In this document: in pieces, positions 27,720-35,655 of the stretch
How positions within the stretch are numbered: position 1 is the stretch's first letter
Layout: every line of letters begins with the position of its first letter
Assembly (NCBI GenBank): GCA_965262875.1
Contig: OZ253569.1
Span: 5,394,001-5,458,000 of the forward strand
Source of the DNA: JBALVT01 sp965262875
GTDB lineage: Bacteria; Pseudomonadota; Gammaproteobacteria; Pseudomonadales; Halieaceae
Direction: 5' to 3'
Length of the DNA stretch: 64,000 nt
Made by a program: the position numbers and the translations under genes
The notes under the pieces: model-generated
Told to the model about the DNA's origin: nothing
What the model saw: the letters and a program-made list of their open reading frames with translations, nothing else
The model's database searches: none

Positions 27720-28139
27720 ATGCCATCATCCAGCCGTCTCTACCACTGTTGTCGCTGCTACGCCCAGGTCATCGTCTGTACCCACTGTGATCGCGGCCAG
27801 CGGTATTGCACCGATGGTTGCAGCCAGGAAGCCAGAAAGGAATCCATTAAACGAGCCAGAGCGAAGTACCAGGCCACTCGCCCGGGTCGCATGAATAATG
27901 CCGCTCGCCAACAGCGTTATCGAGAACGGCAACAACAAAAAGTAACGCATCACCGTTCTCTGGCAATAATACTCCGTGATCTACTGCAAACCGTGCCTGA
28001 TGAGATCAAAAGGGCCGATATGCCGGGTAAAACTGACGCCACCGTGCGCTGCCATCACTGTGGCGCGGTCTGCGGTCCCTTTTTGCGCAGTGATTTTCTG
28101 CAGAGCAGTCAGTTCAGGCGCAGATTCCGGCGACATTAG
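27720..28139 (+). CDS. IS21-associated small zinc-ribbon protein
   Basis: 139-residue, cysteine-rich, strongly basic protein. The N-terminal cluster is CCRCYAQVIVCTHCDRGQRYC, quoted here in part as CCRCYAQVIVCTHC, then CTDGC. A basic helix follows (RMNNAARQQRYRERQQQKVTH). A second pair, CHHCGAVCG, lies near the C-terminus. From general familiarity, similar ORFs occur upstream of istA in a subset of IS21 elements, so this is likely an accessory gene of the element. It may bind DNA; function is unknown. ATG 27720 is preferred, with GTG 27714 possible. Confidence 0.6.
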   Translation: MPSSSRLYHCCRCYAQVIVCTHCDRGQRYCTDGCSQEARKESIKRARAKYQATRPGRMNNAARQQRYRERQQQKVTHHRSLAIILRDLLQTVPDEIKRADMPGKTDATVRCHHCGAVCGPFLRSDFLQSSQFRRRFRRH

Positions 28140-28178
28140 TGCAGCGGCTGGACAGGAGTCATCAATCGGAGGGCAGTC

Positions 28179-29621
28179 ATGGCCATCGGCAAAGAAACTG
28201 AAGCAAAAATACTGCGCTACCATTTTGTTGAGAAGTGGCGAACGGGCACCATTGCGACCCAGCTTGGCATTCACCACTCAGTGGTTGATCGGGTACTGGC
28301 ACAGGCTGGCCTGCCCAAGGTGGAGCGCACTCGCCGTGCGTCGATCATCGACCCCTATCTGCCCTTTGTCATCGACACCCTGCGGGAGTTTCCCACACTC
28401 ACGGCGGCCCGCTTGTATGAAATGGCCCGCCTGCGGGGATACCCCGGTGGCCCCAGCCAGTTTCGCCAGCGTATCAGTGAACTGCGGCCGCGCAAGCTGC
28501 CCGAGGCGTATTTACGCCTAAAAACCCTGCCCGGTGAGCAAGCCCAGGTTGACTGGGGTTCGTTCGGGCATATTCAGATCGGCAAGGCCCGGCGGCCGTT
28601 AATGGCGTTTGTGATGGTGCTGAGCTGGTCGCGACAGATCTTCTTGCGCTTTTATCTCAACCAGCAAATGGAGCACTTTTTACGCGGCCATGTAGCGGCA
28701 TTCGAGGCCTGGCAAGGATTGCCAAAGGTGCTGCTGTACGACAACCTTAAATCGGCCGTATTGGAGCGCCACGGTGACGCCATCCGCTTCCACCCCACCT
28801 TGCTGGCCTTGTCAGCCCACTATCGCTTCGAACCACGCCCGGTGGCGGTGGCCCGGGGCAATGAAAAGGGCCGGGTAGAAAGAGCGATTCGCGATAATTT
28901 CTTTGCCGCTCGTCACTGGCAAACACTGGCCGAACTCAATGCGCAAGCTGAGCACTGGTGCCAGGGTGTGAGTGCTGATCGGGCTTGCCCTGAAGAGCGT
29001 ACGTTGACGGTCAGGGAAGCCTTCTTACAGGAGCAGGTGAGTTTGCCGGATAATCCCTTTGATACCCATGAGAGACAGCCCGTGCGGGCCGCCAAAACCC
29101 CTTATGTTCGCTTCGATCTCAATGATTACTCCATTCCCCATCAATACGTGCACAAGCCATTGAGCGTGAGCGCTGACCTGGAGCGGCTCCAGATAGTGGA
29201 GGGCGATCAATGCATTGCTGAGCATCAGCGCAGCTTTGGCAAAGGGGAGCAAATCGAACAGGAGGCGCATATCAATGCCCTATGGCTGGAGAAAACCCAC
29301 GCCAAACTACACCGGGGTCAGGATCGCCTGAGCCATGCTTCGGCGCACGCCCAGACGCTGCTGCAGCAATCGGCACAGCGTGGACATGTCATTAAAACCA
29401 CGGTCCGGTTACTCAATCAACTGCTTGATGATTATGGGCGGGACGAGCTGCATGTAGCCATCAACCGGCGCTATGAGAAATGTTCAACTTTGGTGACAAC
29501 GAACCGTCCGTTTGGCGAGTGGAATGACGTGTTCCCCAATGCCGCGTGTGTGGTCTCCCTGATTGACCGTTTAGTCCATCACAGCGAGGTCATCGCCATG
29601 AGGGTGAGTCGTACCGCATGA
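28179..29621 (+). pseudogene. IstA-IstB deletion fusion of the IS21-type element
   Basis: The first about 430 residues are IstA: a helix-turn-helix start (IATQLGIHHSVVDRVLAQ), QAQVDWGSFGHIQI, VLLYDNLKSAVLER and EKGRVERAIRDNFF forming the integrase core. The last 45 residues (from RRYEKCSTLVTTNRPFGEWN to LIDRLVHHSEVI) are instead the C-terminus of IstB, the ATPase helper. An in-frame deletion has therefore removed the IstA tail and most of IstB, including its Walker motifs. Just after HHSEVIAM one base is missing, so the true IstB ending (ESYRMKEAQE, stop at 29681-29683) is in another frame. The element cannot supply IstB itself. Confidence 0.85.
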
Positions 29622-29679
29622 AGGAAGCGCAGGAGTGTGCGTCGAAGCGGCGCGAGACCAAAAAGCGAGGAAAGGCTAA

Positions 29680-29871
29680 ATGAAAACCTTAAAAATCACA
29701 ACCTACTGGACGGCTGAACAAGCCGATTGTATTTATCAGCTGCTCGGCGACCTGAGATCGGTACTGTGGGATCACTATGGTGATGAGATTGCGCAACTGT
29801 ACGAGGAGATCCGGATTGAGCAACAAGAGTACACAGACAGTGTCGAGGTAAATCATGAGCTGCCGTTCTAG
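29680..29871 (+). CDS. Small IS21-associated acidic protein
   Basis: 63-residue protein, MKTLKITTYWTAEQADCIYQ at its start, then a helical acidic tail. Its ATG overlaps the original IstB stop in an ATGA arrangement, which suggests translational coupling and supports it as a real gene. From memory, similar short ORFs with a TYWTxEQA start occur after istB in related IS21 elements. It lies wholly inside the element. Function unknown. Confidence 0.5.
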   Translation: MKTLKITTYWTAEQADCIYQLLGDLRSVLWDHYGDEIAQLYEEIRIEQQEYTDSVEVNHELPF

Positions 29872-30465
29872 CCTGTGATCGATTGGAGTTAAGCCGGATC
29901 ACTGTCGCCTCTTTGTCGTTCTTTTATTCTGCGGCAAATAACTGCGGGTTTACTGTGGCGCTAACACTTGCCGTCCATACTGATTTTTATGCCGTTGTCC
30001 TTCAGCACGTCCGTGAAATCTTCACTGGTAAACTGACAGCCCTGGTCGCTGTTGAATATATCAGGTGGGCCGTAGTTTGCCAGCGCTTCTTCCAGCGCCT
30101 CAACACAAGGAGCAGCATCCAGGGAGTTGGATAATCGCCAAGACAGTACCCTCCTGGAATGCCAGTCCATTATGGCAACCAGATACAGAAAACCCTTGCG
30201 CATCGGGATGTAAGTCAGATCCGTGCACCAGACCTGGTTGACCCGATTGATCTCCAGTTCCCGCAACAAATTTGATAGCGGTCCTGCTGTGTATCAGGGC
30301 ACTGCGGCCCATGGCGTAAATCAAATTGCAAAACTATTGTAGGATTCACAGTCTCTCTACCTTGCTCATAGCGCTACAATTCTTGAAGGATTCAGGTTAT
30401 TTGATGCTGGATTCAATATTGCTGTATACACCTCGCCCGCCGCCTACTCGGCAAACAATAATGCA

Positions 30466-32184
30466 CTATTGCGCAAGTGAGTTTTGATGATTCTCGATAA
30501 GGGTCGACATACGAGCTTGAGCCCGGTTCATGGCCTGGGTGTAAGGCTCCTCGTCAATAGCTTCTACAACTTCATAATAAACTTTCACCTTGGGCTCTGT
30601 ACCTGATGGGCGCACGATAACTCTGGAGTTGTCCGCGAGTCGATAAATCAAGACATCACTGGAGGGGAAACTCAAAGACTCACTGTCGCCATTGGCAAAC
30701 AAGCGCTCCCCCTTGGACAGGTCATCCGTCGACTCCAGGAGAACGCCAGCGATTGATCCAGGCGGACTTGCCCTCAGGGTTTCGCCTATCGAGGCAGATC
30801 CGGGTTGCAGAGCAATGCTGCGCTGAGCTGTGAGGTAAATACCGTGGCTGCGATAAATGTTCTGCAGCTGATCCAAAACAGTCAGCCCACGCTGAGCTAG
30901 CTCGTCGCTCATTTGTGCAAACGCCAACAGAGCAGACAGGCCATCCTTGTCGCGAACCTGGCGCCCTGGCGCATACCCCAACGCCTCTTCATAGGCGAAC
31001 AGACACTGGCGACTGCCCTCTTCGTCTTCGTCTTCGTCGTCCATTGCCGTATTGGCCAACCATTTGAAACCGGTGAGAGTCTCGTGGAACCTCGCGCCTG
31101 CTGCGGTAGCTATTTTTTCTAACAGACTAGAGGAAACAATCGTGGTGCACACGATAGGGACAAAATCATGCTTCATTGCCAACAGGTAGTCTGCCAACAA
31201 CACACCGATCATATCCCCGGTGAGCATCTGGTAATCGCCAGCTGCGGTCCTGACTGCCACGGCGAGGCGATCCGCATCGGGGTCGTTGGCGCAGGCCAAT
31301 GTTGCCTGATGTTCAGCTGCCAGAGCGATAACTGCGTCCATGGCGCCAGGTTCTTCGGGGTTGGGGAAGTTCACCGTCGGAAAATTGCCGTCGGGTTCTC
31401 GCTGTGAGGACACGCTGTACACGGATTCGAATCCGGCTTCTGTGAGCAGTGTCTCTGCTATCGGCGCTCCTACGCCGTGCATCGCTGTATAGGCTATGCT
31501 AACTGAGCGCTTACCAGGTTTGGCGGCGAAAAGTGGGCTGGCCTGAATCGTATCGATATAACCTCGATAGAATTTCTGATCCAACAGCACTATTTTACCG
31601 TTCTGAATTCCCCCATCAAAGGTGATCCAGGGTGTCTCGCCCTGAGCCACTCGCTCAATTTCTGTCGCTATACCAGCATCGTGAGGCGGAATTATCTGTG
31701 CCCCATTCTCCCAGTAGACTTTGAAGCCATTGTACTGGGGCGGATTGTGACTTGCCGTAACAACGACGCCGGCAGCACAGCCTAGTTCGAGTACTCCAAA
31801 GGCGGCAATAGGTGTTGCAGCGACGTCGGGTGTGACATATGCGGTGATACCCATCGCAGCAAGGGTGCCAGCGGCTTCTTGGGCAAAGCGCCTAGAATCC
31901 AGCCGACCGTCGTAGGCTACTATTACGCCCCTATTCGCTGCGTCTTCCACTTCCTGTAAAAGATACTGAGCTAGCCCGGCGGAGGTTTGTCGTATGACCA
32001 GGGCATTCATCATTGCGGGACCGGCACCGACAACACCACGCAAACCAGCGGTGCCAAACTGAAGCCGCTCTGAAAAGCGCCTATCTAACTCGGCCTGGTT
32101 GGATGAGTCTACAAGTTCCTGGAGCTCCCGGCGGCTGTTAGCATCCGGATCTTTCTCCAACCACTGTCGAATTTTACTGTCCAT
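30466..32184 (-). CDS. Phosphohexomutase-family enzyme, likely phosphopentomutase (PGM2-like)
   Basis: 572-residue alpha-D-phosphohexomutase. The phosphoserine loop is VVVTASHNPPQYNGFKVY, the metal loop CANDPDADRLAVAV, the sugar loop FAYEEALGYAPG and the phosphate loop IVRPSGTEPKVK. Length and sequence resemble the PGM2/YhxB branch, which interconverts ribose or deoxyribose 1- and 5-phosphates as well as glucose phosphates. It lies 29 bases after deoD in an operon of nucleoside genes, and no deoB is visible. The phosphopentomutase role is thus inferred from context. Confidence 0.85.
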   Translation of the reverse strand: MDSKIRQWLEKDPDANSRRELQELVDSSNQAELDRRFSERLQFGTAGLRGVVGAGPAMMNALVIRQTSAGLAQYLLQEVEDAANRGVIVAYDGRLDSRRFAQEAAGTLAAMGITAYVTPDVAATPIAAFGVLELGCAAGVVVTASHNPPQYNGFKVYWENGAQIIPPHDAGIATEIERVAQGETPWITFDGGIQNGKIVLLDQKFYRGYIDTIQASPLFAAKPGKRSVSIAYTAMHGVGAPIAETLLTEAGFESVYSVSSQREPDGNFPTVNFPNPEEPGAMDAVIALAAEHQATLACANDPDADRLAVAVRTAAGDYQMLTGDMIGVLLADYLLAMKHDFVPIVCTTIVSSSLLEKIATAAGARFHETLTGFKWLANTAMDDEDEDEEGSRQCLFAYEEALGYAPGRQVRDKDGLSALLAFAQMSDELAQRGLTVLDQLQNIYRSHGIYLTAQRSIALQPGSASIGETLRASPPGSIAGVLLESTDDLSKGERLFANGDSESLSFPSSDVLIYRLADNSRVIVRPSGTEPKVKVYYEVVEAIDEEPYTQAMNRAQARMSTLIENHQNSLAQ

Positions 32185-32213
32185 AAATTATCTGCTCCAG
32201 GTCTCGACCTCGC

Positions 32214-32924
32214 CTATGCACTAATGGCTACTTCCAGTCCGATAGTAATCATTTCGTGTAGCGACAATTGCCTGTCCTCAGACGACAATGCGGCACCGGT
32301 GCGGATATGGTCCGTAACCGTACAAATAGCCAGGGCCTTGGCGCCGAACTCAACAGCCGCGCTATAGACACCCGCTGCCTCCATTTCCACACCGAGAATG
32401 TTGTATTGCTCCATAATGTCGAACATGGCGGCATCGGGTGTGTAAAACAAATCTGCAGAAAAGATATTGCCAACTTTAACTGAAACTTCCGCGGCCCTGG
32501 CGGCTGCAACTGCTCTCTCCACCAGACCAAAATCTGCGATTGCAGCGTAATCGTAGCCACCGAAGCGAATACGGTTGACATTGGAATCCGTCGAAGCACC
32601 CATTCCAATAACCACATCGCGCAATTCAACGTCTGCGCTTACCGCGCCACAACTACCGATTCGAATAATCTCTTTTACGCCATACTCGGTGATCAGCTCT
32701 TTGGTATAGATCGACGCGGAAGGAATCCCCATACCACTGGCCATCACAGAGACACGCTGGCCCTTGTAGCCGCCGGTATAGCCGAGGATGTTGCGTACAT
32801 CGGTTACCTGCTCCGCGTCGTCCAGAAAGTTCTCTGCAATGTATTTGGCACGCAGCGGGTCGCCGGGAAACAAAACAGTGTCGGCAAATGCGTCTGCGTC
32901 GGCGTTAATGTGGATGGAACCCAT
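32214..32924 (-). CDS. deoD: Purine-nucleoside phosphorylase DeoD
   Basis: 236-residue hexameric-type purine-nucleoside phosphorylase, cleaving purine (deoxy)nucleosides with phosphate to free base and (deoxy)ribose 1-phosphate. Conserved parts are VLFPGDPLRAKYIAENFL, MGIPSASIYTKELI, IRIGSCGA, GVEMEAAG and the catalytic Asp205 in TVTDHI. It lies 39 bases after the adenosine deaminase gene and 29 before the mutase gene, so ADA, DeoD and the mutase act in sequence. Confidence 0.95.
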   Translation of the reverse strand: MGSIHINADADAFADTVLFPGDPLRAKYIAENFLDDAEQVTDVRNILGYTGGYKGQRVSVMASGMGIPSASIYTKELITEYGVKEIIRIGSCGAVSADVELRDVVIGMGASTDSNVNRIRFGGYDYAAIADFGLVERAVAAARAAEVSVKVGNIFSADLFYTPDAAMFDIMEQYNILGVEMEAAGVYSAAVEFGAKALAICTVTDHIRTGAALSSEDRQLSLHEMITIGLEVAISA

Positions 32925-32963
32925 GGTGGTACTCCTGTCAGATGTTCGTAATATTGATGTCAG

Positions 32964-34490
32964 TTAATCATAATTCGCTTCAAATGTTGCGAAGCGTTCT
33001 TCCAGTTGCCACTGAAGGCGTGCTTTTTCGCTATTGGCCAGGAAAGAACTGCATTCGACGGACAATTCTCGACCAGTTCTCTGCCGCCGACAGGGTCGCG
33101 TACGCTTACCTGCAGAAACATCCGCAAACAAACTCTCGCCGGGTAGAAAGCTGTAGGCGAGAGCATTGCGCGACAGCTCTTTCAGATAAGCGTAGCTCAA
33201 GTTATAGGTCTGTGTTGCTCGCTGATACTCGTGAGTGAGGTCGATACGGGCAACACCTTCATCATCGGTGGACAAACTCAGAGGAACTTCGTAATCGCGA
33301 TACAACTCGAAGGGGTGCTTGTCGCCCTCTACCCCCAGAATAACCGCATTGCTGGTCAGATTGATTTCCACCAGAATTTCCTGCGTAGCCATGTGGTTTA
33401 GCAGGTTCACTGCATCGTCTTCATGAATAATATCCACACCGTGGCCAATGCGTGTCGCTCCAGCAATGTGTACTGCTTGACTGATATGGCTGAGTAATTC
33501 CCTGGGCGCAACCAAAGGCAGCGCCAGTTCCCCAGCATGCAGTGAAATGCCGGAGCTGACTTGTGGGAATTGTTGCGCCACTGCCTGCACTATACGCATC
33601 TGTGCTTCATAGTCTCGCAGGGTCAACGGTGCGTCTTCTGGAGCCACGAAGTTCAAACCCACATAGCGAGGATCCCGTTCAATGAGCTTGAAGGCCAAAA
33701 GGGTTTGCGCAAGAATCTGATCGAGTGGAAAGGCTCGGATCACCTGCGCCAAGTACCGAACCTCTACAGCGCAGCCTGCGGATTCTGAGTTGGATTCACA
33801 GCCCAATTCACCGCGCCAGTCCTGCTCCACTCGGTTGGTAAACAATATCGTTTGTTCTACCAATTCATTCAGCCGCGGATCAGTAAGGTGTTCAGCAATG
33901 GGCTTGTCAGTACTGAATGTAGTGTTTCCACTGGCTAAATCCCGGGCGCCATCCATACCATAGGAGACCATAAGCTCAAGATAGTGTGTGTTCTGTCGTT
34001 CGGCTCTAGCGGTTACTTCGGCGAGCATACTCCCCTGGCGACCGGTGCTGGCATTGAAGTAGCGCCTGAAAGTTGAGAAAAACTGATCGTGACCCGATTT
34101 GCTTCCGAACTCGTAATTGCGCACGGAAAAGGCATCAATAATCGCGTTAACAATATCGGGTTGATATTGAATGTCTGCGACTTTGGGGCGTTCCGTTGCG
34201 GCATCGCACGGTGGCTCAGTGACGGAGTAATTTTTTAGGCTAATACACTTGCCATCCGCAGCTGCCCAGCGGATATAACTCTCTGCGTAAACTGCGCCAT
34301 CCAGATGAGTGTGCAGTTCGCCTCCTTTGGGGAAACTGAGAAGAAAATTGCGCAGTAGTGGCGGATTATTGCGAATTCCTTCGAAGTGCGACTTAACTGA
34401 AGCTTCACTATAGATGGGGCCAATGAAAAACGAGGCGGCTAACGCTAAAGCGGCCGGGACTTTTTTACTCAGACTGAAAACTTTGTTCAT
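32964..34490 (-). CDS. Exported adenosine deaminase
   Basis: 508-residue adenosine deaminase-family protein with a signal peptide (KK, then ALALAASFFIGPIYSEA; cleavage likely near residue 30). It resembles secreted ADGF-like enzymes more than cytosolic Add. Metal and catalytic motifs are GELHTHLDGAV (His60, His62), SSGISLHAGE, TRIGHGVDI and PLSLSTDDEGV. It would deaminate adenosine or deoxyadenosine to inosine in the periplasm. Downstream are deoD and a mutase gene. The last 60 residues (from RKRTRP-like SAGKRTRPCRRQ on) are basic and less conserved. Confidence 0.9.
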   Translation of the reverse strand: MNKVFSLSKKVPAALALAASFFIGPIYSEASVKSHFEGIRNNPPLLRNFLLSFPKGGELHTHLDGAVYAESYIRWAAADGKCISLKNYSVTEPPCDAATERPKVADIQYQPDIVNAIIDAFSVRNYEFGSKSGHDQFFSTFRRYFNASTGRQGSMLAEVTARAERQNTHYLELMVSYGMDGARDLASGNTTFSTDKPIAEHLTDPRLNELVEQTILFTNRVEQDWRGELGCESNSESAGCAVEVRYLAQVIRAFPLDQILAQTLLAFKLIERDPRYVGLNFVAPEDAPLTLRDYEAQMRIVQAVAQQFPQVSSGISLHAGELALPLVAPRELLSHISQAVHIAGATRIGHGVDIIHEDDAVNLLNHMATQEILVEINLTSNAVILGVEGDKHPFELYRDYEVPLSLSTDDEGVARIDLTHEYQRATQTYNLSYAYLKELSRNALAYSFLPGESLFADVSAGKRTRPCRRQRTGRELSVECSSFLANSEKARLQWQLEERFATFEANYD

Positions 34491-34607
34491 CTCACTTAAG
34501 CCCTGTTCGATTAACGCATTCTCGGGATTTTATTCTACAACATCCCATTTCAATTGAGGTGCCTGGAGGCTTCGAAAAACCAAACCGGAGATTACTCAAC
34601 AACTAGC

Positions 34608-35609
34608 TCAAGCGAGTAGCGTGTCTACCAGTCGTTGTTTGAAGGCGTCTAGATCCCGCCACGCAGTCGCGCAATTAACGGGGCGGCCATTGTCCCGATC
34701 AATAATCGTATAGCCGTCATCTGTCACACGAATCGGTAACCTTTCCATTTCGACCAGATCGCCGCGCGCCGCGAGATGGACCGCGACCGAGTCGAACAAG
34801 GTCGTGCTGACTTTGCTCATATCGTGATCCGGGGCGATGAACGGGGCTCCCGGGAGAAAGGCGCGGTAATTCTCCATTAACGCTTTAAGCCACGGATCTT
34901 CGCTCTCATACAGGCGGCGATAATTGTCGCCGTCAAGGGTGACCAGGCCGCAGGTGTCCAAGGGTGTAATCGTGCACTCCCAGGGCGCTGCGAATGCCGC
35001 CTGTAGGGATGCTGGGTCGACGCGTACGTTGTACTCGGCTGCGGGCGTCTCATCACCGAGGTAGCCTTTGTAGATCGATCCGTACATGCCGATAAAGTGG
35101 GCGTTACTGGCGATGGAAGGATCGCGCCGAAGCGCTTCGGCGATATTGGGTACAGGTCCGAGACATAACAGTGTCACGGGTTCCGGCGATGACTTTATCG
35201 TATCGATAATGGCCTGCACGCCGTCTTGGTAGACCTCGCCCGGATAATCATTCAGCTGGTAGTCGCCCAACCAGCTGCTCTGCTGCCCCGGCTCGTCTGC
35301 CATACCAAGACCGATACCGACGGACACATCACTTCGGCCCGTGAGTTCGAGAAGCTTGGCCAGCAAGCGAGCTCGATACAGGGCGTTGCCAAAGTCCCCG
35401 ACGGCCAGCTTCAGATCCAGCGCTGGCATCCGAAGTAACATGAGCAGGGCCCAGGTGTCGTCAATGTCATCGCCGATGTCAGTGTCCATAATGACTGGCC
35501 GCGGGCTTCCACTGATTGTGCTGGTGCAGGCTGTAGCGGTGAGGGCCAGCGCTATGGATGTGCCGACAAATGTCCGACGGGTAAGCCTGTTTTTATCGGT
35601 AAGTTTCAT
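34608..35609 (-). CDS. Exported (Tat/lipoprotein) nucleoside hydrolase-like protein
   Basis: 333-residue inosine-uridine hydrolase family protein. The N-terminus has a twin-arginine motif (LTRRTFVGTS), a hydrophobic stretch and a Cys at TATAC, suggesting Tat export and perhaps lipid attachment, although the lipobox is not ideal. The calcium-binding motif is IMDTDIGDDIDDTWALL; VTLLCLGPVPNIAEALRRDP and FDSVAVHLA match other family positions. It would split nucleosides to base plus ribose in the periplasm. The gene looks richer in G+C than the adenosine deaminase gene downstream. Confidence 0.85.
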   Translation of the reverse strand: MKLTDKNRLTRRTFVGTSIALALTATACTSTISGSPRPVIMDTDIGDDIDDTWALLMLLRMPALDLKLAVGDFGNALYRARLLAKLLELTGRSDVSVGIGLGMADEPGQQSSWLGDYQLNDYPGEVYQDGVQAIIDTIKSSPEPVTLLCLGPVPNIAEALRRDPSIASNAHFIGMYGSIYKGYLGDETPAAEYNVRVDPASLQAAFAAPWECTITPLDTCGLVTLDGDNYRRLYESEDPWLKALMENYRAFLPGAPFIAPDHDMSKVSTTLFDSVAVHLAARGDLVEMERLPIRVTDDGYTIIDRDNGRPVNCATAWRDLDAFKQRLVDTLLA

Positions 35610-35655
35610 TCAGCCCCCCGGGCAGTTAATAGCAGATACATTCTTGCCGTTCTCA

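Larger units (their letters stand above)
27426..29966 (+). mobile_element. IS21-type insertion sequence (defective) inside the IS3-type transposase
   Basis: 2541-bp element. Its ends match over about 35 bases with mismatches: tgtagacgccactcc at 27426 against tgttagcgccacagt read inward from 29966, both followed by a shared ttgccg-ending stretch. The target cttgc is repeated on each side (27421-27425 and 29967-29971), a 5-bp duplication normal for IS21. It carries a zinc-ribbon gene, an istA-istB deletion fusion and a small helical-protein gene. The first 290 bases hold no recognisable gene. Confidence 0.88.
27202..30269 (-). pseudogene. IS3-family transposase OrfB fragment, interrupted
   Basis: The upstream part on the minus strand (30269-29967) encodes NQVWCTDLTYIPMRKGFLYL and FNSDQGCQFTSEDFTDVLKD up to ISMDGK. 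The downstream part (27425-27202) resumes at GRWMDNVFIERLWRSLKYEE and ends in the usual RRHASLSRMTPDQVYYDLP. Together these give the integrase core DDE of an IS3 OrfB. The N-terminal third is absent, and a stop codon precedes the remaining start. It cannot be functional. Confidence 0.88.
27140..30330 (-). mobile_element. IS3-type remnant, split by an IS21-type element
   Basis: Parts of an IS3-family element flank the IS21-type insertion. The 3' part, 27140-27425, contains a terminus beginning tgaagtggacccc, like many IS3 ends. The rest lies at 29967 to about 30330. The 5' portion with orfA and the beginning of orfB is missing, so the left limit near 30330 is approximate and no second inverted repeat was found. 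This element was already truncated or has decayed since. Confidence 0.7.
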
